Positions 57,974 to 64,000 of a DNA stretch of 64,000 bases are shown here, in pieces (position 1 is the stretch's first letter; every line of letters starts with the position of its first letter). The notes under the pieces are model-generated. The model was not told where the DNA came from, did no database searches, and saw only the letters and a program-made list of their open reading frames with translations. Source of the DNA: DASQPA01 sp963757335 (GTDB lineage: Bacteria > Acidobacteriota > Thermoanaerobaculia > Multivoradales > UBA5704); NCBI GenBank assembly GCA_963757335.1, contig CAVWRJ010000002.1:1-64000 (forward strand), written 5' to 3'. The position numbers were made by a program, and so were the translations under genes.

Positions 57974-58300
57974 CGTCATGGATTCCCGGCGCACCGTTAC
58001 TGCGGCACGGCGCACCGTTATGGATTCCCGGCGCACCGTCACTGCGGCACGGCGCACCGTCATGGATTCCCGGCGCACCGTCACTGCGGCACGGCGCACC
58101 GTTATGGATTCCCGGCGCACCGTCACTGCGGCACGGCGCACCGTCATGGATTCCCGGCGCACCGTCACTGCGGCACGGCGCACCGTTATGGATTCCCGGC
58201 GCATCGTCACTGCGGCACGGCGCACCGTCATGGATTCCCGGCGCACCGTCATTGCAGCACGGCGCACCGTCATGGATTCCCAGCGCACGGTTACGGTGGG
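57974..58300 (+). repeat. tandem array C of alternating 21-bp units (42-bp dimers)
   Basis: About 15 units of exactly 21 bp. Two types alternate: CGCACCGTYATGGATTCCCG plus G and CGCACCGTCACTGCGGCACG plus G, giving seven 42-bp dimers. Y is T or C, alternating irregularly. Variant units mark both ends. It lies between the start of the kinase gene (57850) and the end of ffh (58477), a gap of 626 bp otherwise empty of recognisable genes. Unit sequence differs from arrays A, B and D. Confidence 0.92.
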
Positions 58301-58476
58301 ACGGCTCGCGATGGAGGGGTAGGGAGACGGCTCTGCCGTCGCCCCTACCGGGCTTTAGATTAAAGGGGTTGATGCGCCGATTTTTCACAGCCTCTCAGTC
58401 CTGGGCTCAGGCCGAGCTTCTCGGTGGCGGCCTCCGGGAGGTGAGGAGGGGGGCGCTACGCTCTACGTGGCACTGG

Positions 58477-59814
58477 CTACGCCCGCTGCTGTCCGGCCGC
58501 CCCCATGGCCCGGCGCAGCCATTTGCCCTGGACGCCCTTCAACATCTTCTTCATCCCCTTGTACTGCTTGAGCAGCTTGTTGATCTCCTGCACCGAGGTG
58601 CCGGAGCCCTGGGCGATGCGCTTCTTGCGGCTGCCGTTCAAGACGTCCGGCTTCCGGCGTTCGAGCGAGGTCATCGAGTTGATGATCGCCTCGACGACGA
58701 CCAGCCCGCGCTCGTCGACGTTCGCCCCTTCGAGCCCGCGGAGCGGGCCCACCTTGGGGAGCAGCTCGAGCACTTGGCCGAGCGGCCCCATGCGGCGCAG
58801 CTGGCGGAGCTGGTCGCGGAGGTCCTCGAGGGTGAACTCCTGGCGCGCGATGCGGCCGGCCAGGCGCTTCGCCTCGTCGTGGTCCAACCCCTGCTCGGCC
58901 TTTTCGATCAGCGAGAGGACGTCGCCCATGCCGATCATCCGCGAGGCCATGCGCTCGGGGTGGAAGAGCTCCAGGTCCTCGGGCTTCTCGCCCATGCCCA
59001 CGAAGCGGATCGGCACCCGCGCCACGGTGCGGATGGAGAGCGCGGCGCCGCCGCGGGAGTCGCCGTCCATCTTGGTCAGAATGGCGCCGGTGAGCGTCAT
59101 CGCCGCGGCGAACTGCTCGGCGCTCTTGACCGCGTCCTGACCGGTCATCGAGTCGGCGACGAAGAGGGTCTCCTGGGGGGAGAGCCGCACCGCGAGCTGC
59201 TTTAACTCCTCCATCAGGGCGGCGTCGACGTGGAGCCGGCCGGCGGTGTCCATCAAGACGACGTCGTGGCCGCGCTGGCGGGCGACGGCGAGCGCCCGGG
59301 TGGCGAGGTCCAGGACCTTCTCCCCCGGCTCCGGCGTCAGCACCGGCACGTCGACCCGGGCGCCGACCTGGACCAGCTGCTCGACCGCGGCGGCGCGCTG
59401 GAGGTCGCCGGCAACCAGGAGCGGGTGCTTGCCGCGCTGCTTTTTCAAGCGCAACGCGATCTTCCCCGCCGTCGTCGTCTTGCCCGAGCCCTGGAGGCCG
59501 CAGAGGAGGATCACCGCCGGCCGGCCGTCGAGCTGCAGCTCGGTGCCCTCGTCGCCCAAAAGAGCGGCGAGCTCGTCGCGCACCACCTTGACGACCTGCT
59601 GGGCGGGGGTGAGGCTCTCCATCACCTCCTGCCCCTCGGCACGCTCGCGCACCCGGTCGATGAACGGCTTGACCACCCGGATATGGACGTCGGCTTCGAG
59701 CAGGGCGAGCCGGATCTGGCGCAGCGCCGCCTGCAGAGCCTCGGGGGTGACCTTCCCCTCGCCCTTCAGGGTCCGGAAGACGTCCTGGAGCTTGTTCTGG
59801 AGACCGTCAAACAT
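58477..59814 (-). CDS. ffh: signal recognition particle protein Ffh
   Basis: 445 residues. N domain MFDGLQNKLQDVFRTLKGEG. GTPase G1 is LLCGLQGSGKTTTAGKIALR, the G3 site is VVLMDTAGRLHVDAALMEEL, and G4/insertion elements are ILTKMDGDSRGGAALSIRTV. The M domain has methionine-rich DQLRQLRRMGPLGQVLELLP and NGSRKKRIAQGSGTSVQEIN KLLKQYKGMKKML, the RNA-binding helices. With 4.5S RNA it targets membrane proteins. It is preceded on its 5' side by repeat array D. Confidence 0.97.
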   Translation of the reverse strand: MFDGLQNKLQDVFRTLKGEGKVTPEALQAALRQIRLALLEADVHIRVVKPFIDRVRERAEGQEVMESLTPAQQVVKVVRDELAALLGDEGTELQLDGRPAVILLCGLQGSGKTTTAGKIALRLKKQRGKHPLLVAGDLQRAAAVEQLVQVGARVDVPVLTPEPGEKVLDLATRALAVARQRGHDVVLMDTAGRLHVDAALMEELKQLAVRLSPQETLFVADSMTGQDAVKSAEQFAAAMTLTGAILTKMDGDSRGGAALSIRTVARVPIRFVGMGEKPEDLELFHPERMASRMIGMGDVLSLIEKAEQGLDHDEAKRLAGRIARQEFTLEDLRDQLRQLRRMGPLGQVLELLPKVGPLRGLEGANVDERGLVVVEAIINSMTSLERRKPDVLNGSRKKRIAQGSGTSVQEINKLLKQYKGMKKMLKGVQGKWLRRAMGAAGQQRA

Positions 59815-59878
59815 GGAGAAGACCTCGCGTCGGGCGGCCGGTGGGGCCAGCCGCTGGTAAAGGAGGGAGATGGTAGCA

Positions 59879-60140
59879 CGGGGCTCGGCGAAGCGATCCC
59901 GGGGCTCGGCAAGCTTTCCCGGTGCCTGGCGAAGCTTTCCCGGTACCTGGCGAAGCTATCCCGGTACCCGGCGAAGCTATCCCGGTACCTGGCGAAGATT
60001 TCCCGGTACCTGGCGAAGCTTTCCCGGGGCTCGGCAACCTATCCCGGTACCTGGCGAAGCTATCCCGGGCCTGGCGAACCTATCCCGGTGCCTGGCGAAG
60101 CTATCCGGAGCCTCGGCAACTATCCGGAGCCCGGCAAGGT
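59879..60140 (-). repeat. tandem array D of 20/21-bp units, same family as array A
   Basis: About 13 units. On the plus strand they read GGTACCTGGCGAAGCTATCC plus C (21 bp), with variants GGGGCTCGGCAAGCTTTCCC (20 bp). The reverse complement (GGGATAGCTTCGCCAGG...) is the unit of array A at 2436-2755. It lies between the nitrilase-family gene stop (60148) and the ffh start (59814), so ffh transcripts begin near or inside it. Units here are more diverged than in array A. Confidence 0.88.
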
Positions 60141-60147
60141 AGAAACC

Positions 60148-60951
60148 CTACAGCCGACGGTGCTGGAACACCGGCATCGAACGCCGGATGCGGGTCAGGC
60201 GGCCGAGGTCGATTTCGGCCATGGCGAGGCCCGGGCCGTCGGAGGCGACGGCGACGGGAAGGCCCCAGGGGTCGACGACCATGGCGTGGCCCCAGCTCTC
60301 GCGGAGACCGCCGTCGTCGTGCTTGCCGTGCTGGGCGGCGGCGACGACGTAGCACTGGTTCTCGATGGCGCGGGCGCGGAGGAGGGGCTCCCAGTGGTCC
60401 TTGCCGGTCGCCTGGGTGAAGGCGGAGGGGATGGCGAGGACCTCGGCGCCGCCCTCTGCGAGGCGGCGGTAGAGCTCGGGGAAGCGCAGGTCGTAGCAGA
60501 TCGAGAGGCCGAAGACCCCGAGCTCCGTCTCCACCACCTGCGGCGACTCGCCCGGCTTGCAGGTCGCCGACTCGGCGAAGCGCACCTCGGGGATGTCGAC
60601 ATCGAAGAGGTGGATCTTCCGGTAGGTGGCGAGGATCTCGCCGCCGGGGCCGAAGAAGACGCTGGTGTTGTAGCAGCGCCTCTCCTCGTCGCTCTGCTCG
60701 TTGAAGGAGCCTAAGAGGAGGTAGATCCCGAGCCCCTTGGCGAGCTCGCCGAAGCGCCGGCAGGTCGGGCCGTCGAGCGGCTCGGCCCGCCGCACCTTCT
60801 CCTCGTGCGGCCCGAGGTAGTTGGTGTTCTCCGGGGTGGCGACGAAGCGGGCGCCATGGGAGGCGGCGCGCTCGACTAAGTCCCGCGCGCTCTCCCAGTT
60901 GGCCGACTCGTCGGAGGTCGAGGTGAGTTGAACGGCGGCGGCGACGAACAT
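60148..60951 (-). CDS. Nit-type carbon-nitrogen hydrolase (deaminated glutathione amidase-like)
   Basis: 267 residues from ATG 60951. The catalytic triad is Glu in FVATPENTNYLGPHEEK, Lys in ATYRKIHLFDVDIPEVRFAE, and Cys in FGLSICYDLRFPELYRRLAE. KIHLFDVDIPE is characteristic of the Nit1/Nit2 branch, which removes deaminated glutathione by-products. Good full length, intact. It is upstream of repeat array D, which separates it from ffh. Confidence 0.88.
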   Translation of the reverse strand: MFVAAAVQLTSTSDESANWESARDLVERAASHGARFVATPENTNYLGPHEEKVRRAEPLDGPTCRRFGELAKGLGIYLLLGSFNEQSDEERRCYNTSVFFGPGGEILATYRKIHLFDVDIPEVRFAESATCKPGESPQVVETELGVFGLSICYDLRFPELYRRLAEGGAEVLAIPSAFTQATGKDHWEPLLRARAIENQCYVVAAAQHGKHDDGGLRESWGHAMVVDPWGLPVAVASDGPGLAMAEIDLGRLTRIRRSMPVFQHRRL

Positions 60952-61048
60952 GGCGGATATTTCTAGCACAGGCTAGGAGCGAGAGCTAGTCATAGTCTTA
61001 TGCGTGTGAGCAAGTGCACGTACGCACCTCTGCGCTGCGGATTCTGCG

Positions 61049-61077
61049 TTGACGCTAACGCTGTCTTAGGTTACAGT
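61049..61077 (+). promoter_or_regulatory. putative promoter for the low-GC cassette
   Basis: TTGACG (61049-61054) and TACAGT (61072-61077) are 17 bp apart, a good sigma-70-type pair. They lie about 200 bp ahead of the membrane gene at 61279, in a 327-bp stretch without recognisable genes. The rest of that stretch shows only scattered short open frames without similarity. Confidence 0.5.
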
Positions 61078-61278
61078 CTAAGTTGCACCAGAAAAACCCA
61101 TCATGCTAAGGAGCCGCTCTTCCGAACTCCGTCAGGGCTCAGTAGGACTCCTGCTCTGAGAGAGTCCACGGTGGAAATGGGAGAGAAATAGCCGCATGCG
61201 CTGGAGAGACTCAAAAGTGGACGCCTGAGAACGCCACTTAAGGGCCAATCGGTGGAGCGAGTCATGGAGGAGAAACAA

Positions 61279-62040
61279 ATGACACGGAAAAGGCGCGCGC
61301 TTCGTAAAGCCGCGCCGGAGAAAAACGTCAATAATTTCCGTGACCCCGAGGCCTCGCGTTTCGACAACTTTAAAAACGTTGCCTATGGAGGGATGCTGGC
61401 GGTCTTTGCCGTGGCAGTAAGTCTAAACGATTTCAAGGAAATGTGGATTCCATCCTCTACGCCGCTAATCATGTTCGGCGCTCGGATTTTATTTTTTGTT
61501 GAACTCGTTTTTTTAATGTTCAGGTGGATTATAGCGACGCACCACGAGATGGATTTGTGGGGTCGTTGGTTAGACAATCCATTCACGAAGCAGGATGTAT
61601 ATACGGCGATATTTGGCCTTGCGGTTGTACTAGGACTGCTAGTGGCCTTCCCCCATAAAATTCTTTTCACCTCAGGCTTTATGACGGTATATTTTCTTAT
61701 AAATTATTGGACCCAATGGCTTGCCAACGATCACTTCGCTCGAGCACTGCAACGAACGCGAGCGAGAGGACTAAGCGCGGCCGACAGCAACATACTCAAG
61801 ATAATGGAGTATTTTTGGCTCAAACGACCTCAATTGGCTAGAATAGTGACCATGATGTTCTTCTCATCCATTGCCTTCAACCTCGCCCTGGCGGGAGAGC
61901 TGCAACCGGAGCCACAGAAAACACGTTTCCAACTAGGCTCCTACGCCTTACTTATGACCATCATTCTCATTGGCGAACTCGTAATCGCATGGTGGCGGCA
62001 CAAACTGGATCAAGAAATCATAGCTAATTCTGAAGAGTGA
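61279..62040 (+). CDS. multi-pass membrane protein of AT-richer cassette, unknown
   Basis: 253 residues from ATG 61279, with GGAGG (61266) 8 bp upstream. In-frame ATG 61264 and GTG 61252 are less likely. Hydrophobic segments are visible (YGGMLAVFAVAVSLNDFKEM, MFGARILFFVELVFLMFRWI, IFGLAVVLGLLVAFPHKILF, MMFFSSIAFNLALAGELQPE, ALLMTIILIGELVIAWWRHK), giving about five TM helices. A charged loop contains DHFARALQRTRARGLSAADS. Codon use is noticeably more A/T-rich than in neighbours. The next gene follows after 7 bp. Family not recognised. Confidence 0.7.
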   Translation: MTRKRRALRKAAPEKNVNNFRDPEASRFDNFKNVAYGGMLAVFAVAVSLNDFKEMWIPSSTPLIMFGARILFFVELVFLMFRWIIATHHEMDLWGRWLDNPFTKQDVYTAIFGLAVVLGLLVAFPHKILFTSGFMTVYFLINYWTQWLANDHFARALQRTRARGLSAADSNILKIMEYFWLKRPQLARIVTMMFFSSIAFNLALAGELQPEPQKTRFQLGSYALLMTIILIGELVIAWWRHKLDQEIIANSEE

Positions 62041-62047
62041 CAAAACC

Positions 62048-62707
62048 ATGTGCGCTACATCAGATGGCTCTAAGCCTAAGAACTTCGTCCCAGAGCGCTT
62101 GCAACTGCCGAACGTGCCTTCGTCCCACGGTGAAGTCTCTCCAGAAGAAGGGCTCCCATTCATTGCCGGTGTTCTCTTAGCATCCTTACCTCTCGCATCA
62201 TTTCTTGGCCAATACATGCTCTCGCTCCGCGCGGGCACTCAGCAAGTATTATTCCACCACTTGACCGTCATGGTAGTGGATTGGTTTTTCGTGCCTTTCA
62301 ATTATTTGGCAGCTCGACTCATCGAGTGGCGGCGCGGCGGAAGGCTTTACCTAATAACCGGCGCTTCGGTCATATTGAATATATTGACACATGCTTTTTG
62401 GCAGTACAATGGGATTGACCCAGGCCATATGATCACTAAAGCCGGCGTTGTGCTGCCAGCAGGCTGGATTCACTTGGCATTTTCGATTCTCGAGATGATA
62501 CTTCTTAGCGCCTTTGTGTTCTGCCGTAAAGCGGGTGGACCAAGGCTTAGGCTTGCGACAATGATTGCTACGGCATACTTCGTAACGATGGGTATCTGCG
62601 GATACGCCATGCACCACGGCTTTATCGCGAGCGATGTGATCGTGTTTATTAGTGGCCTTTTTTTTGTCATTGCCTATCCACGGCTAGTTGGTAAAAGACA
62701 ATTATAG
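62048..62707 (+). CDS. second membrane protein of AT-richer cassette, unknown
   Basis: 219 residues, about six TM helices (LPFIAGVLLASLPLASFLGQ, QVLFHHLTVMVVDWFFVPFN, YLITGASVILNILTHAFWQY, WIHLAFSILEMILLSAFVFC, ATMIATAYFVTMGICGYAMH, VIVFISGLFFVIAYPRLVGK). Starts 7 bp after the previous gene, so the two are one unit. Codon use and A/T content match the first gene and differ from the flanks, suggesting both came by transfer. The family is not recognised. Confidence 0.7.
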   Translation: MCATSDGSKPKNFVPERLQLPNVPSSHGEVSPEEGLPFIAGVLLASLPLASFLGQYMLSLRAGTQQVLFHHLTVMVVDWFFVPFNYLAARLIEWRRGGRLYLITGASVILNILTHAFWQYNGIDPGHMITKAGVVLPAGWIHLAFSILEMILLSAFVFCRKAGGPRLRLATMIATAYFVTMGICGYAMHHGFIASDVIVFISGLFFVIAYPRLVGKRQL

Positions 62708-62874
62708 CTCTCGCCAGAACGGTCTGCCCCACGACCTAGCCTAGAGGCACGAGGTGCGGGTCGACTCTCAGGGCGGTACCGTCCTCCCATTGCCGGATGC
62801 ACAGCATCCCAAGTAATCGATTAGGCTAGGCGAGATTCGATGCGCCTTGGCAATGCGTTCCGAGTTCCTGCGGC

Positions 62875-63153
62875 GTGCGATGGCAGATCGCACCTTGCCT
62901 CCATCTGGTCTTCTTCGGCGCCCTCGGCCTCCCTCTCGTGCTCTCCCGGCCGGTCGGCATCCACGAGGGGTACAACCGGCGTTGGGCGATCGAGAACGGG
63001 GCGGGCCTGAAGATGCGCGATCCCCGCCACGCCGGCTGGTGGATCCGGGAGTGGCTCTCCGAAGGGGTGCTCGCCGCGGCGGCGTGGTTCGGGTTTCTGC
63101 GGCTGCCGAAATTCGGGCTCTACCAGATTCTGGCGGCGATGGGAGAGGCGTGA
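62875..63153 (+). pseudogene. C-terminal fragment of a glycosyltransferase-like protein
   Basis: 92 codons. LVFFGALGLPLVLSRPVGIH EGYNRRWAIENGAGLKMRD and GWWIREWLSEGVLAAAAWFG with RLPKFGLYQILAAM resemble the end of glycosyltransferases of the MGDG synthase/GT28 type (conserved FFGALG-x-P-V-L, N-G-A, and a C-terminal helix). The catalytic N-terminal domain is absent. The fragment lies 168 bp after the AT-rich cassette, so insertion of the cassette may have removed the upstream part. Confidence 0.5.
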
Positions 63154-63281
63154 CGGCCGCCCGTGGTACTGTGGAAATCTGCCGACCTCCTCGCCCACTG
63201 CCGTGGGTCCCACCTCATGGGAGGTCACGAGGCTCGGGCCCAGCCAGACCCCACCCGCCTTGAAAGGAGCTCCCCAGACCC

Positions 63282-64000
63282 ATGCAGCCAAGATTCCGGC
63301 TCGCAACGCCCGTCACCCTCCTCTGTTCCCTCGCGCTCTTCAGTCTGGGCTGCGGCAAGACCACGCCGGCCGGGGCGTCGGCGTCGCCGGCATCGACGGC
63401 AGCGGCATCGGCGGCGTCCACGCCGGCCGCCGCCGCAACCGCAACCCCCGCCGCCGCCCCTGCCGCGAACGGCAGCCGCCGACACCGGTGAGCCGCCGAA
63501 TCTGTTCATGGGGCATATCGATCCGAAGACCCTCGGCATCCCGATCTATCCGGGCGCCAAGCCGTCCGACGGCATCGGCATCGCGTCCTCGGGCAAGGAG
63601 GGGAACGGCCAGATGGTCGTCCTGACGACGCCGGACTCGTTCGACACCGTGGCTGCCTGGTACAAGGCCAAGCTGCCGGCGGGCTCGGGGAACACCAGCC
63701 TGATCGGGACCGGTCATTCGATGATCACGTTTCAGGCCTCCACCCAGCCGAACGACGCCAAGCTCGTAACCGTCGCGACCGCGGGCGATCACACCTCGAT
63801 CACCCTGACCGCCGGGCACAGCGCGGCTCCGGGGACCGCCAGCTCCGCGAGCCTGGCAGCGGCCGCCAGCGCGCCGGGCGCCGCCGACCATGCCGACCTC
63901 CACTCGCTGGGGCTGCCGGTCTATGCCAGCGTCTACGAGAGCAGCTGGGCGGGCAATTTCAGCGACGATACCCAGACGACGCGCCAGGGCAACCTGAGCA
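63282..64000 (+). CDS. lipoprotein, frameshifted and cut by the window end
   Basis: MQPRFRLATPVTLLCSLALF SLGCGKTT is a lipoprotein signal with a lipobox LGC. A low-complexity Ala/Ser/Thr linker follows (SPASTAAASAASTPAAAA). An extra base near 63475 ends the first frame. The rest continues as DTGEPPNLFMGHIDPKTLGI PIYPGAKPSDGIG and VVLTTPDSFDTVAAWYKAKL, a repeated pattern (GIPIYPGAK, later GLPVYASVYESSW) suggesting two similar domains. It reads off the window without a stop. Outer-membrane or periplasmic anchoring is likely; function unknown. Confidence 0.65.

Noticed and set aside
57933..58388. Open frame through array C that would encode a repeated GIHDGAPCRSDGAP protein
   Set aside because: Several frames on both strands are open across the same repeats, so openness is not evidence of coding.

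Overview
The window is a stretch of chromosome from a high-GC, diderm-type bacterium. The gene repertoire fits a deep-branching lineage such as Acidobacteriota, perhaps the Thermoanaerobaculia side. It includes futalosine menaquinone genes, a MoxR/Bat operon, CHAT-TPR and winged-helix/Ser-Thr kinase/TPR proteins, ECF sigma factors, and a tig-clpP-clpX-lon-engB-rho block. The taxonomic call is an inference from gene content, not from a marker match. No phage, insertion sequence or CRISPR array was seen.

Layout. 1-5.5 kb is a toxin-antitoxin graveyard: PIN toxins, HigA, HicB-like and small antitoxin genes, most broken by small indels. It includes two paralogous antitoxin/PIN modules in tandem, one intact and one decayed. 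5.5-14.2 kb holds rsmA (ksgA) divergent from a MoxR-DUF58-BatA-BatB-BatC-BatD operon. 14.3-22.8 kb carries a GAF-GGDEF protein, a saccharopine-dehydrogenase-like enzyme, a methyltransferase, an O-antigen-ligase-like membrane protein, an ALDH7-type aldehyde dehydrogenase and a lipid kinase. 22.8-33.5 kb is a housekeeping core: a 2Fe-2S protein, mqnC, mqnA, rho, engB, lon, clpX, clpP, tig, tRNA-Leu(TAG) and tRNA-Lys(CTT). 33.5-40 kb has thiS, a linker-rich hypothetical gene, moaA behind a probable molybdenum-cofactor riboswitch, a three-gene bufferin-like peptide operon and nudC. 40-46.2 kb contains a wrecked CHAT-TPR gene divergent from an ECF sigma factor and a zinc-finger anti-sigma-like gene. 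46.2-52 kb has a DUF1223 protein, a glycolytic operon (GAPDH paralogue without its catalytic cysteine, gapA, pfk) and a hybrid histidine kinase. 52-60.9 kb has a YfhO-like membrane protein, a sigma-70-like factor, a winged-helix Ser/Thr kinase, ffh and a Nit-type amidase. At 61-62.7 kb there is an AT-richer two-gene membrane cassette, followed by a truncated glycosyltransferase fragment and a lipoprotein cut by the window end.

Two things stand out. First, four intergenic arrays of about 21-bp tandem repeats occur, each with roughly 13-16 units. Two of them, 57 kb apart and in opposite orientation, share the same unit; the other two have unrelated units but the same two-helical-turn period and similar copy number. 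They look like one class of element built from different sequences. Second, the Tat-leader, ten-cysteine peptide gene next to DUF692 and DUF2063 genes has the architecture of a copper-linked bufferin-type modified-peptide system.

A caution: many genes carry one or more frameshifts (toxins, bat genes, moaA, CHAT, sigma factor, kinase, lipoprotein), while about 14.3-33.8 kb has none. Some of these are probably uncorrected sequencing indels, but a precise 11-bp duplication in higA and the internal deletion of a PIN gene look like real decay.
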